IMG/VR virus record: IMGVR_UViG_3300018890_000001
Coordinates: 1-64,000 of that record
From: a virus
DNA: 64,000 nt
Reading direction: 5' to 3' (one strand)
The notes under the pieces are model-generated. The model did no database searches. It had not been told where the DNA came from and worked only from the letters and a program-made list of their open reading frames with translations. Of the stretch, positions 15,952-23,419 are shown piece after piece; the first letter of the stretch is position 1; every line of letters starts with the position of its first letter. The translations under genes and the position numbers were made by a program.

Positions 15952-16189
15952 TGAACCGTCAAGGGACGCGGCGTGGCATGAAGCTCGGAGCATTGCCTGT
16001 GTCAATATTGCCCGAATCCTTGCAAAACTGAATGTCGGTCGTCCGGGTAAACTTAGTATTCTCGAACGTAACTTGGCAGAAGCAAGGGAGCTGCTAGAGG
16101 AATCGAAAGGGTCGATCGCCCAGAAAGATATAAGTCAACCCAAACAGCAACCCGTCGAAAAAGAGGAGACTCCAGAAATCGACTGGTAA
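15941..16189 (+). CDS. Hypothetical helical protein coupled to the degenerate ATPase
   Basis: An 82-residue protein with TTG start; AAGGAGG lies 8 nt upstream, a strong site, and the gene overlaps the preceding stop by 11 nt. It has helical Ala/Leu/Glu-rich content (ARILAKLN, ERNLAEARELLEES) and ends in an acidic tail. Likely partner of the truncated ATPase; function unknown. Confidence 0.55.
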   Translation: MEASEPSRDAAWHEARSIACVNIARILAKLNVGRPGKLSILERNLAEARELLEESKGSIAQKDISQPKQQPVEKEETPEIDW

Positions 16190-16221
16190 TGTTAAGATTC
16201 CAAAATACCCAATTCTCAGAC

Positions 16222-16250
16222 AACCGATCACTGTATTTGATCGGTTTTTT
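16222..16250 (+). terminator. Rho-independent terminator
   Basis: AACCGATCA / TGATCGGTT with T6. Confidence 0.88.
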
Positions 16251-16293
16251 GTTGGATTCCAAATCCTAAAACCAACCTTAATTTTTTAAAAAT

Positions 16294-16800
16294 ATGCCTG
16301 TAACCGCTCCGCTGCTACCGCCATTTGAAGCAACTGTTACCAAGATTTCTGATGGAGACACGATAAAAGTTATGATTCCAGGGTCTTTAGAAGAAGTGAC
16401 GATCCGGTTTGCTTGTGTCGATACCCCAGAAAGGGGACAGCTTGGCGGAAGTGCCGCAACAGCCCATTTGAAATCTGTTTTACCTCCTGGCTCGGTCGTT
16501 CAAATTGTACCGACAAGCGTGAAAGACCGATACGATCGCCAGCCAGGATTTGTAATTTTCGACAAACTAAACGTAAACGTTGCCCAAGTCGCTACCGGAC
16601 ACGCTTGGGTTTACATCGAATACCTGGGAACTTGTCCACAGTACGTCAATGTCTTGAACGAAGCGCAAGAAGCAGCGCGGCTGAATGAACTAGGTCTGTG
16701 GCAGGGGAAAGTTAAACCATGCCCTCCCTGGGAATGGCGCGTAAATAGATGTATGCCACCAATGCCATTGCCGGATTGCAAACCCGTTTCTACTCCTTAA
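16294..16800 (+). CDS. Thermonuclease-family (SNase-like) nuclease
   Basis: A 168-residue protein with the staphylococcal nuclease fold: ATVTKISDGDTIKV, IRFACVDTPERG (the Arg, Asp and Glu of the active site), KDRYDRQPGFV (second catalytic Arg), then HAWVYIEYLG and a C-terminal helix EAQEAARLNELGLW. It is a calcium-dependent phosphodiesterase family acting on DNA and RNA. No signal peptide, so it probably acts inside the host, for example in breaking down host nucleic acid. All key residues are present. Confidence 0.85.
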   Translation: MPVTAPLLPPFEATVTKISDGDTIKVMIPGSLEEVTIRFACVDTPERGQLGGSAATAHLKSVLPPGSVVQIVPTSVKDRYDRQPGFVIFDKLNVNVAQVATGHAWVYIEYLGTCPQYVNVLNEAQEAARLNELGLWQGKVKPCPPWEWRVNRCMPPMPLPDCKPVSTP

Positions 16801-16858
16801 GCATGAGCGGGATGCTATTTCGATTTGTTAGCTTTACCCAAAGCGTAGAGGTGATGTT

Positions 16859-17125
16859 ATGGGAAAAATGGCATGGCTGTACGGGAGATCACCCAAATTC
16901 AGAATTCTCCATTTAAATGTCGATGGTAGTGGCTGGCGACCGTACACCCATTTTCCACAATATTCTGTACGCGATTACGAGATAAAAAGTGGTTCCAAAG
17001 GCTGGGCAACTTACCAAAAACTACGACACGCCGGATGGGAACTTATCGAAACTGCGATTGCTGAAAGCACACGATTGCCTGTATTGGCAATGATTGGTGG
17101 CGACGGACATAGAATGGGTGGATGA
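16859..17125 (+). CDS. Hypothetical protein, possibly frameshifted near its end
   Basis: An 88-residue protein, basic and Trp/Tyr-rich. The core EIKSGSKGWATYQKLRHAGWELIETAI reads like a conserved phage motif, but I cannot assign it. The last 10 residues (IGGDGHRMGG) look out of frame, while the +1 frame from 17094 continues with protein-like sequence for 41 codons. Its start follows GAGGTGATGTT. Confidence 0.5.
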   Translation: MGKMAWLYGRSPKFRILHLNVDGSGWRPYTHFPQYSVRDYEIKSGSKGWATYQKLRHAGWELIETAIAESTRLPVLAMIGGDGHRMGG

Positions 17126-17219
17126 AAAAGGAAAGTCGCACAACATGGTTTTGTTTACCGCCCTTACTTATCCGATCAAAACAATGATCGTACGCGGGCG
17201 ATCGGTCAACCTCAGTTAA
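17094..17219 (+). other. Protein-like frame, possible frameshifted tail of the 16859 gene
   Basis: 41 codons in the +1 frame relative to 16859 read VATDIEWVDEKGKSHNMVLF and on to RGRSVNLS. There is no ribosome site and the only upstream start is TTG. Either a separate tiny gene or the original C-terminus of the 16859 product after an indel near 17090. Confidence 0.3.
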
Positions 17220-17225
17220 AATAAA

Positions 17226-17573
17226 ATGGCATTCCTAAAACTAACAATTCCAAAGCAACAGAACGAAGAAACTCCGACCGACACATTAGAAGTAGAAGAT
17301 GAGGCGATCGTTATCACATCGATCGCCAGCTTCTACAAAGTAGGCTTAATTAGCTACTGGGTGCTAAGTCCGCAGGGCTTGACGTTTACAAAGAGCGGCA
17401 GTAATTTTTCTAGCCTCAAACTCAGGAAAGACAACGCAAACCCAGACGATTTGACGCTGGAAGTAAGGTACGCAACCAGCGACGCTAAAGAGGTTAGCGG
17501 AAACATAACCGTAGCTAAGATGCAATTTGTATCGGAACTACCACATGATGTCCATATTAAATTAAACCAATAA
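17226..17573 (+). CDS. Hypothetical beta-rich protein
   Basis: A 115-residue protein, mainly alternating beta-type sequence (ITSIASFYKVGLISYWVLS), without known motifs. A 40-bp palindromic terminator begins at its stop codon. Confidence 0.55.
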   Translation: MAFLKLTIPKQQNEETPTDTLEVEDEAIVITSIASFYKVGLISYWVLSPQGLTFTKSGSNFSSLKLRKDNANPDDLTLEVRYATSDAKEVSGNITVAKMQFVSELPHDVHIKLNQ

Positions 17574-17615
17574 AATAGCGGGTGATCGATTAATCGATCA
17601 CCCGCTATTTTATTT
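17572..17615. terminator. Bidirectional palindromic terminator
   Basis: AAAATAGCGGGTGATCGATT and its exact complement; it serves the convergent genes at 17226 and 17614. Confidence 0.92.
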
Positions 17616-17910
17616 ATTTGATTTTGAATCGCATTACAAGCTTAGGGATTCCAAGAAGTTCTACCCCAGTATTGACAATTGATTCGTTGTACGTTTCGCG
17701 CATTCTTTCTACAACCGCTTTTCTAGCAAGTTCTAAGTAGTCGTGGGTTGAATAAGATCCGAAACCTTGTAGTGGTAATTTCGCAGAAGCATGGTGACAG
17801 GGTTCCCAGTAGTCACCAACAACAATCAGCTCATTTTCATTAGCAGCAAAAGTACACCCGGAGCATTTATAGATACCGTTGTGTTCCGTTACGTGGATAG
17901 TTGGTGGCAT
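17614..17910 (-). CDS. Hypothetical protein with possible zinc site
   Basis: A 98-residue protein. YKCSGCTF near the N-terminus and EPCHH at about residue 39 suggest a small metal-binding knuckle of CxxC...CHH form. The rest is helical. No recognised family. It has its own GTAGTT-class promoter. Confidence 0.5.
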   Translation of the reverse strand: MPPTIHVTEHNGIYKCSGCTFAANENELIVVGDYWEPCHHASAKLPLQGFGSYSTHDYLELARKAVVERMRETYNESIVNTGVELLGIPKLVMRFKIK

Positions 17911-17925
17911 ATGATTGAATATTTA

Positions 17926-17966
17926 AACTACATCTATATAGTATGATATTTTTTATTGTCTGTAAA
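17926..17966 (-). promoter_or_regulatory. Promoter of the shared GTAGTC class
   Basis: Minus strand: TTTACA (17966-17961), 17 nt, TACTAT (17943-17938), 6 nt, GTAGTT (17931-17926). Confidence 0.7.
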
Positions 17967-18014
17967 GCTGTTTTGCAAAGGCGAGTAGTCAGTGTAAATC
18001 ACCCGCCCCTTTGT

Positions 18015-18236
18015 TTATATTGATTTTCTACGAAGGTTTTCGATCGTCAACCAATCAGAATTCATCAGTAATCGCATAAAATCTTTAGTTTCACCTGTAG
18101 GTGCGTCCCAATGATTAGCCATCACTGAAGCAACTAAATTAGAATCTAATGTATGATCGTAGTCAAGCAAGCTATGCGCATCTGCACCTGCAGCTACAGA
18201 GCCCATCATCGTCCACAAACTTGTATATTTTTCCAT
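18015..18236 (-). CDS. Hypothetical small protein
   Basis: 73 residues from MEKYTSLWTMM; the frame is open to a TTG at 18260. No known motif. Downstream of the broken KilA-N gene, with no clear promoter. Confidence 0.4.
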   Translation of the reverse strand: MEKYTSLWTMMGSVAAGADAHSLLDYDHTLDSNLVASVMANHWDAPTGETKDFMRLLMNSDWLTIENLRRKSI

Positions 18237-18399
18237 CGATCCAACCACGTCGTTTCTCAAAGAACATCTTGCGTACTATTGTGCAACACTCCCGCGCTTA
18301 TTTAAGCTTGTAATACACTTGCAAAATCCAATAATTGCGTCAGTGAGAAATTACATAGCCGCCCTTTTATTAGCGCAGACAACTGATCTCGCTCAATAT

Positions 18400-18771
18400 T
18401 CAGGATTTTACAAGTTTGCCCCAAGTACCTCCACCGTTATCGGGAACACCCTCAAACACTTGATATAACTCAAGCATGGGAATTCCCATATTTGATCCTA
18501 GGTGGTTTAAGCTCTCTTGAGTACGCTTATTCCGAAGCCAGTCGGCAACATTTTTCTGCGGCTCTCCTGGGTTTATGCTGGATACGGTATCAGACACAAC
18601 TGTTCGCGATTCTGTGATGCCCTTGGAGTAAGGATATGCGGTTTGTTTATCACCACAAACTCAGGAGAGCCTTTTCTGCTTACCAGTCGCTTGCTTATGT
18701 GCAGTCGCCATCGCCGTCGCATTGATATAGAACAGTTCATTTGAGTCGCTGAACGTTTTTGGTTTGTAGCT
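18400..18771 (-). pseudogene. KilA-N domain gene disrupted by a small inserted element
   Basis: The first half, ending NELFYINATAMATAHKQATGKQ, and the second half, starting KNVADWLRNKRTQESLNHLG and ending VPDNGGGTWG, are consecutive parts of a KilA-N domain (phage DNA-binding / antirepressor-type). They are split by a 112-bp element plus an 8-bp duplication, which introduces TGA. Deleting these 120 bp restores one open frame exactly across the junction. The C-terminus is also lost after GTWG, where intact KilA-N proteins continue, so the gene is broken twice. Its N-terminal boundary is uncertain because the upstream frame is not recognisable. Confidence 0.72.
18560..18671. mobile_element. 112-bp MITE-like element with terminal inverted repeats
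   Basis: The ends are perfect 10-bp inverted repeats, GGCTCTCCTG and CAGGAGAGCC; similarity extends to about 24 bp with a few mismatches. It is flanked by identical 8-bp direct repeats TTTTCTGC (18552-18559 and 18672-18679), as left by transposition. It has no coding capacity and so is non-autonomous. The GG-starting ends and 8-bp duplication resemble ISL3-family insertion, but the parent is not in this window. Confidence 0.75.
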
Positions 18772-18950
18772 GTGTCGATGCGCTAAAGTCCAGCACCGAT
18801 CGCCCGCAAGATTATCTGTTTCGCGCTCAGATGTTCCGTCAAAAAATAGCGGTGTACTCGATTTTTGAAGACAAGCTCTGGACGGGTAAGTGCCACCTTG
18901 GGAGCCACAAAATAATCTCATGTTAGGTTCCAGTTATTGGGTTTTAGATA

Positions 18951-19026
18951 TCAGTCATCAGTCATCAGTCATCAGTCATCAGTCATCAGTCATCAGTCAT
19001 CAGTCATCAGTCATCAGTCATCAGTC
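18951..19026. repeat. Heptanucleotide tandem repeat (TCAGTCA unit)
   Basis: Nearly 11 head-to-tail copies of a 7-bp unit. Short tandem heptamer repeats of this kind are typical of filamentous cyanobacteria. The last unit supplies the TGA stop codon of the minus-strand gene at 19025. Confidence 0.92.
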
Positions 19027-20596
19027 ACCAACCAATGTCGCCAAAGACTTGCTCCCCTTGAGAAGGGATTGATTCTTGGGCGATCGCCCGCTCAACCTTT
19101 GCTTTAGTTCGCTCAATTTTTTCCCCGCGACACATAGCTGAGAGCATGGCAAGATTGGCGCGACATTCTTCTTCCGACATTTCCAATGCGGGCGTCGTAC
19201 GAGATTCTGTCACGACCAGAGCGGGAGATCGCCCTTGGGCTTCTTCACTGGCTTCTTCGCTGGTGATCACCAATAGTTCTGACTGACAAGACTGAATTTG
19301 CGGTGTTTGATACTGGTGTAACTCTTGCAAAGCAGAAATGGCGTCCGCTGAAGTTGCTTTGCGCTTAGGTGTTAACCAAGGATCGAGCGCTGGATATTGC
19401 ACTCCAACTTTTGCCAATCTCTGACACTCATCGCGTAAGAACACTACGCGGTCTTTAATTGCTTGCCAAAGTATTTCCATCTGTCTGGGGCTTTCCAATA
19501 GTCGCCCAACTTGTATCGCAGCTTCTGCCGGCGTAGTACCCGGTTTTGACAAGTACCGCTCTTTAAGACACTGGAGCACTGCTTCACAAGGTACTCCCGG
19601 TTCTGCTTCCCACTCCCGACGATCGCCCGTCCCAATCGGCACCCCAGCTTTGAACTCTTCCCAGTAAGGGCTAGGCACGCCGTCGCGTGTCATGTTGCGG
19701 GCGATCGTGTACGCCCAACCTGACGGGTTTTTTTTGCCTGATTTTTCACCGTAAGCCTTGAGCTGTTCTTGGAAATCCTTGAGCTCGTTTTCATCAAAAG
19801 CAGACCCTACCTTAGTATAAGCGACCTCTGCTTTTATATAAGCGACCTCTGCTTTTATATAAGCGACCTCTGCTTTTATATAAGCGGACTCTACTTCTGG
19901 ACTAGCGAACTCGACCGTCGCGGAAAATTGATCCAATTTTTCAATCTCGGGGTTTACCCAAAAATCTTCTTCTTGATTAATAGGTGTGCAAATAACCTCA
20001 TGTTGCACTGGTTCCTGTAATTCGAGTTCAGTCTTTAAACCGAACCCTTCCTTTTGATTTTCTTCTTGAGAATTTATTTCTTTGTCAAAACCGCCTTCTC
20101 TCTCAAGATTTTGAAGAGGTAGATCTGAAAAGGTATCTTGATATGATTTGTCGCCAGTTGCAAAATCGATATGAGCGTTTCCGTCAGATCGATTTGTCTG
20201 TTTTGAACAAATCGATAGCGGCGCACCTTCCAGCAGCTCAGTCAGCTTGTCATGGTTGACGCTGTAATACTTACACTGATCCCAAGAATGTGCTCGAAGC
20301 TTGCGAGTCACTACCAGCCCAATTGCCTCAAGTCGTGAAAATATGCGTCGCAGTCTCCCAGGCGTAGCCCAGATAAAGTTGCTGAGCCAGTCTATTTGCT
20401 TACCGTGAGACTTACTCAACTTTCTGGGATTGGTGCAGGCGATCGGGTTACGGATCATCTTTAATCCATCGTGGGCGATCGTCCCGCCCATCTGCGGATT
20501 CTCGACGCACCACTGAAGCTTGTTGAAGATTACTGCTTCTTCTAGACCGATGACGGCGGCTAGCTCTGGGGAAAAATATCCTAATTCGTGGGTCAT
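19025..20596 (-). CDS. Replication-initiator-like winged-helix protein
   Basis: 523 residues from MTHELGYFSPELAAVIG; this start is chosen over the ATG 12 nt upstream because GGAGG lies 4 nt before it. The N-terminal 120 residues are a winged-helix of the type in phage/plasmid replication proteins: AVIGLEEAVIFNKLQWCVE, then PGRLRRIFSRLEAIGLVVTRKL (helix-turn-helix and wing), then KYYSVNHDKL. A charged linker contains 7-residue repeats of AYIKAEV. A second domain (NPSGWAYTIARNMTRDGVP) resembles cyanobacterial plasmid replication proteins. It probably melts or marks an origin. The leader carries a candidate antisense RNA and hairpins, as in copy-controlled replicons. The stop lies in the heptamer repeat. 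Confidence 0.6.
   Translation of the reverse strand: MTHELGYFSPELAAVIGLEEAVIFNKLQWCVENPQMGGTIAHDGLKMIRNPIACTNPRKLSKSHGKQIDWLSNFIWATPGRLRRIFSRLEAIGLVVTRKLRAHSWDQCKYYSVNHDKLTELLEGAPLSICSKQTNRSDGNAHIDFATGDKSYQDTFSDLPLQNLEREGGFDKEINSQEENQKEGFGLKTELELQEPVQHEVICTPINQEEDFWVNPEIEKLDQFSATVEFASPEVESAYIKAEVAYIKAEVAYIKAEVAYTKVGSAFDENELKDFQEQLKAYGEKSGKKNPSGWAYTIARNMTRDGVPSPYWEEFKAGVPIGTGDRREWEAEPGVPCEAVLQCLKERYLSKPGTTPAEAAIQVGRLLESPRQMEILWQAIKDRVVFLRDECQRLAKVGVQYPALDPWLTPKRKATSADAISALQELHQYQTPQIQSCQSELLVITSEEASEEAQGRSPALVVTESRTTPALEMSEEECRANLAMLSAMCRGEKIERTKAKVERAIAQESIPSQGEQVFGDIGW
19816..19895 (-). repeat. 21-bp tandem repeat within the replication-protein gene
   Basis: Three near-exact 21-bp copies plus a partial fourth encode repeated AYIKAEV heptapeptides; a repeat length divisible by three keeps the frame. 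Copy number could vary by slippage. Confidence 0.85.
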
Positions 20597-20608
20597 GACA
20601 TCCTCCAT

Positions 20609-20625
20609 GAGTTTCTCTGAAACTC
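20609..20625 (-). promoter_or_regulatory. Hairpin next to the replication-protein ribosome site
   Basis: GAGTTTC AGA GAAACTC is a perfect 7-bp hairpin ending 3 nt before GGAGG (20606-20601), able to affect ribosome access. Confidence 0.55.
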
Positions 20626-20631
20626 GCTGAT

Positions 20632-20775
20632 GCCTGCCGGATGGAAACTAATTAAGCGTGTAATACGAACAACTATTTTTTAGTGAGTTGACGCTTTTAC
20701 AATTATTCGCTATAATGAAGCGAATATGGTAAATCAATTTTCGTTGAGTTTCTTTGTTTCGCTATTCCGGCAGGC
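20632..20775. repeat. 10-bp inverted repeat flanking the replication-gene leader
   Basis: GCCTGCCGGA at 20632-20641 and its exact complement at 20766-20775. In a replication mRNA starting upstream of 20775 the arms can pair; the antisense RNA contains only one arm, so it would compete for this pairing. Confidence 0.6.
20688..20716 (+). promoter_or_regulatory. Strong consensus promoter, antisense to the replication-gene leader
   Basis: TTGACG (20688), 17 nt, TATAAT (20711). The -10 box lies inside the inverted repeat ATTCGC / GCGAAT, a possible operator. It is not of the GTAGTC class. Confidence 0.72.
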
Positions 20776-20791
20776 TTAGCGATTTTTTTTT
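20723..20791 (+). ncRNA. Candidate short antisense RNA controlling the replication gene
   Basis: From the promoter at 20688 a transcript of about 70 nt would end at the hairpin TCGCTA / TAGCGA followed by nine T. It has no reading frame and is entirely complementary to the leader side of the replication gene on the minus strand. Size, position and terminator loop (carrying one arm of the 10-bp inverted repeat) match copy-number control RNAs. Confidence 0.5.
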
Positions 20792-20846
20792 GTCTGCGTG
20801 ATCTGATACTTGGCAGAGTATACAGACTGACGATCCTATTGTACGC

Positions 20847-20880
20847 GATTTTGGCTCAGGCGCAAGGGCTTTCTGAGGAG
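20847..20880. repeat. Partial copy of the GGCTCAGG repeat
   Basis: TTTTGGCTCAGGCGCAAGGG, the left half of the palindromic element seen complete at 21687 and 22255. Confidence 0.6.
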
Positions 20881-20900
20881 TTCTATACCACGGTTTCAAT

Positions 20901-20940
20901 AAAAAGGGCGCACATCTAATATATAGATGTGCGCCCTTCG
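20901..20940 (-). terminator. Terminator of the pentapeptide gene
   Basis: AAGGGCGCACATCTA and its complement; T5 on the minus strand. Confidence 0.88.
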
Positions 20941-20943
20941 TCG

Positions 20944-21603
20944 TTAGTCAGGGAATACCGACAGTTCGCCAGCGGCGACTAATCGCAGTGCATCCATAAC
21001 TTCTTCATTTGGCGAAAAGAAGAATTTTGCCAATGTTGGACACATTCGAGACGCTTTCGGGCCTGGAAAGATCAAATCTGGGCATATCCAGCTAGTAAGG
21101 CTACGCGAGAAGCGGTAAGAACTTTTGTCCCAACTCGCTTGATCTAGCGAACCTTCACCTCGATCAAATATGTCAAGTAGCTTTTTCGCCAAGGAGACTT
21201 CACTGCTTTTGTCGGCAAGACCGATCACCCCTGCTAGGATAGCGCCAGTCAAATCAGCCCCACTTAAATCTACAAGATGCAAATTAGCATTGGTCAAATT
21301 AGCACTTCGCAAATTAGCAGCTAGTAAATTACAACTGCATAAATTTGCATTTGTCAGATTTACCTCTACAAGGCGTGTGTATTGTAAATTAGCGTCCATC
21401 AAGCTACTGTTTTCCAAATTTGCTCTAAACAGGATCGTGTAGAGTAGGTTTGCTTCTTTTAAGTTGGCTCCCGACAAATTCGCGTGACGTAACGTGGAGT
21501 GGGTTAAGTTTGCTTTGCACAAATTAGCGTTACTTAAATCTGCACGATCTAGCTGTTTTTCAGAAAGATTTGCCGCTTCTAACTCTTTGGTTGTGATTAT
21601 CAT
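20944..21603 (-). CDS. Pentapeptide-repeat protein
   Basis: A 219-residue protein. From residue 8 to about 130 there are some 24 pentapeptides of the A(D/N)Lxx type (ADLSNANLCKANLTHSTLRH and on). They form a right-handed four-sided beta-helix. The C-terminal 90 residues are not repetitive. Proteins of this kind mimic DNA in some cases (gyrase protection) and are abundant in cyanobacteria; which role applies here is unknown. It has its own GTAGTC-class promoter. Confidence 0.88.
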   Translation of the reverse strand: MIITTKELEAANLSEKQLDRADLSNANLCKANLTHSTLRHANLSGANLKEANLLYTILFRANLENSSLMDANLQYTRLVEVNLTNANLCSCNLLAANLRSANLTNANLHLVDLSGADLTGAILAGVIGLADKSSEVSLAKKLLDIFDRGEGSLDQASWDKSSYRFSRSLTSWICPDLIFPGPKASRMCPTLAKFFFSPNEEVMDALRLVAAGELSVFPD

Positions 21604-21618
21604 TTAATTTTGTTGAAT

Positions 21619-21659
21619 GACTACATCAATATATTACAATTTATTACGTACTAAGTAAA
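21619..21659 (-). promoter_or_regulatory. Promoter of the shared GTAGTC class
   Basis: Minus strand: TTTACT (21659-21654), 17 nt, TAATAT (21636-21631), 6 nt, GTAGTC (21624-21619). Confidence 0.68.
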
Positions 21660-21686
21660 GTGATTTCTGTGATTAAGGTATGATCG

Positions 21687-21733
21687 ATTTTGGTTCAGGC
21701 GCAAGGGATTTCCAGGTGGTCTTGCACCTGAGT
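21687..21733. repeat. Palindromic repeat element, complete copy
   Basis: GGTTCAGGCGCAAG and CTTGCACCTGAGTT form an imperfect 14-bp inverted repeat around a 15-nt loop. About 80% like the copy at 22255. Confidence 0.7.
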
Positions 21734-21740
21734 TATATAA

Positions 21741-21782
21741 AAGAGCGGGGGATCGATAAATTATCGATCGCCCCCTTTTTAT
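21741..21782. terminator. Terminator with GATCG core
   Basis: GCGGGGGATCGATAA / TTATCGATCGCCCCC with T5; downstream of the minus-strand gene at 21823. Confidence 0.85.
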
Positions 21783-21790
21783 TCGTAATC

Positions 21791-21810
21791 TTGGCTCAAG
21801 CGCAAGTGAT
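21791..21810. repeat. Partial copy of the GGCTCAGG repeat
   Basis: TTGGCTCAAGCGCAAGTGAT, a half copy of the element at 21687. Confidence 0.5.
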
Positions 21811-21822
21811 ATATCTTTGCGA

Positions 21823-22200
21823 TTAACTGAATTTAGCTTTTGCGGCTTGTACCGAGTCTTTAGCTTGTAAAAGTTCGATTAGACACCTTTTGAATTCGCC
21901 GCGCTGGACTTGAAATTCAATTTTTTCTGCAATATTTAACTCTTCGGTAACATTTCGTAAATCTCTAGTGAGTTGACCGCTAGTATTTTTGTTACTCCGA
22001 ATTCGTAACCAAATGCTTGTTTCTTCCTCAGCCGCTAACAGGGGAGGATGCAGATTAGCTAGCCTTTGCGTATCGATAACTGTGAGATTCTCACCGATTT
22101 TGTTGCACTCCTGTTGTACTGTACCAGGTAAGCTTTCGACTTGCTGGTATAGCGCCATAATAAAAGCTTGAAAGATTTCGTCTTGTGTATCTTGCATCAT
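21823..22200 (-). CDS. Hypothetical helical protein
   Basis: A 125-residue protein, mostly amphipathic helix (IFQAFIMALYQQVESL, LTRDLRNVTEELNIAEKIEFQVQ). No family recognised; may form a coiled coil. Flanked by palindromic repeats and terminators on both sides. Confidence 0.55.
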   Translation of the reverse strand: MMQDTQDEIFQAFIMALYQQVESLPGTVQQECNKIGENLTVIDTQRLANLHPPLLAAEEETSIWLRIRSNKNTSGQLTRDLRNVTEELNIAEKIEFQVQRGEFKRCLIELLQAKDSVQAAKAKFS

Positions 22201-22254
22201 AGTTTTTGGGAATTTTGACAGTAGGTGTGTGTGAATTTAGGCTCATTGTACAAG

Positions 22255-22302
22255 GTTTTGGCTCAGGTGCAAGGTATTTTCAGATGGTCTTGTACCTGAG
22301 CC
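22255..22302. repeat. Palindromic repeat element, complete copy
   Basis: GGCTCAGGTGCAAG and CTTGTACCTGAGCC pair with one mismatch around a 15-nt loop. A further partial unit (GGCTCATTGTACAAGG) lies directly before it at 22240. Confidence 0.72.
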
Positions 22303-22304
22303 AC

Positions 22305-22348
22305 AAAAAGAGCGGGCGATCGATAATTTCGATCGCCCGCTCTTTTTT
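22305..22348. terminator. Terminator with GATCG core
   Basis: AAAAAGAGCGGGCGATCGA / TCGATCGCCCGCTCTTTTTT; downstream of the minus-strand gene at 22403. Confidence 0.9.
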
Positions 22349-22402
22349 ATTGAGTGATTTTACGCAGGTAATTTCATCGCCTGCATAAGCGTTTTACATT
22401 TT

Positions 22403-22741
22403 CTAGGGTGTACGGAATTTTACCGTTCCAGTTTCCACCCAGGGGGCGTCCCATTCTGTGACCAGCTTTGATAATCGCACCGCTACAGCTTCAATGTCTT
22501 GCGGCGAGCGCATAGGAATGCGTTTATGTAACGTGCTGGACGCTCGATAACGATCTTTTGGTCCAGCCTCGATAATTTCGTCTAGTGACATTTCAATCAC
22601 AAAATTGATATTTATCGAGCAATCACCAGTCGGCACATGAGGTGGTTCCATATCTAACTGTTGTAAGATAGATATCAATGTGAATATGCCAGAAATCTTG
22701 CTATTAACGTTGAATGTGTTGAAGATAAGTTTGAATGACAT
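22403..22741 (-). CDS. Hypothetical protein
   Basis: A 112-residue protein with no recognised family; hydrophobic N-terminal stretch (KISGIFTLISILQQL), then acidic. Start is ATG at 22741; a later Met (MEPPHVPTG) is possible. Confidence 0.5.
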   Translation of the reverse strand: MSFKLIFNTFNVNSKISGIFTLISILQQLDMEPPHVPTGDCSININFVIEMSLDEIIEAGPKDRYRASSTLHKRIPMRSPQDIEAVAVRLSKLVTEWDAPWVETGTVKFRTP

Positions 22742-22868
22742 AACGTTGCATTTTTTGTGTATAATTTAGTCTGCCATAATAATAAGTAGATAAATGTTGT
22801 TTTATTTTAAATTAACTTATTGAAAGTAGCTACAGCGCAAATACATTTGCCGACAGTAGCCAAATATA

Positions 22869-22909
22869 TTGACGCATACATAATTTCTTGGTAAGATTAA
22901 ATAGTAGTG
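22869..22909 (+). promoter_or_regulatory. Promoter of the shared GTAGTC class, best match
   Basis: TTGACG (22869), 17 nt, TAAGAT (22892), 6 nt, GTAGTG (22904). Since transcription would begin at 22904, the GTG at 22907 cannot be the start codon of the next gene. Confidence 0.72.
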
Positions 22910-22927
22910 ATCCAATCAATAAAAGTC

Positions 22928-23350
22928 ATGACAAATCTTACAGCAACAATTTCAGAAACAAAACTGATTGACGTAAAAGGGCGACTTTCTAAGGACAGCG
23001 ATAAATTCGTCGCCAAATGTGTCCTCATTGATTTGCGTACTGGAGAACACGTAATTACGATAGAGTTCCATAAGTGGCGAAACTATCGATGTGATGTTTT
23101 TATCCAACACAAAGCTACGGGACTGCACTTAGTGAGCACTATTAGAGATAGCTCTAAGGCTTATGCCTTGGTTGCGGTCTTAAGAAAAGTAGGGATTACG
23201 TTTGAGCCACGGATTTGGGATATCTGTCCTGATGTTCACAATTCAACACCGACTGACTTGGTGATGAATGCGATCGCCAATACCCTGGCAATACCCCCAG
23301 AAAGTAGAACAACCGTTTTGGCGGAAGCCGAAAACATCAATGCCCGTTAA
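22928..23350 (+). CDS. Hypothetical protein
   Basis: 140 residues from MTNLTATISETKL; this ATG is chosen because the promoter overlaps the earlier GTG. Beta-rich first half, helical end. No recognised family. Terminator follows. Confidence 0.58.
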   Translation: MTNLTATISETKLIDVKGRLSKDSDKFVAKCVLIDLRTGEHVITIEFHKWRNYRCDVFIQHKATGLHLVSTIRDSSKAYALVAVLRKVGITFEPRIWDICPDVHNSTPTDLVMNAIANTLAIPPESRTTVLAEAENINAR

Positions 23351-23374
23351 TCTCTAATTCTAAATAGAATACAG

Positions 23375-23419
23375 AAAGCCCACGTATTTTAAAAGCTTAA
23401 AATACGTGGGCTTTTAGTT
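23375..23419 (+). terminator. Rho-independent terminator
   Basis: AAAGCCCACGTATTTTAA / TTAAAATACGTGGGCTTTT. Confidence 0.9.

Noticed and set aside
18661-18921. The open 86-codon frame here as an intact gene
   Set aside because: Only its last 30 residues are recognisable (KilA-N start); the rest is unlike protein, and the frame ends inside the inserted element.
18951-19026. Repeat block considered as a CRISPR array
   Set aside because: The unit is 7 bp head to tail without spacers; it is a microsatellite.
22907-22927. GTG at 22907 as start of the following gene
   Set aside because: It lies within the predicted transcription start of a good promoter; ATG at 22928 is better placed.
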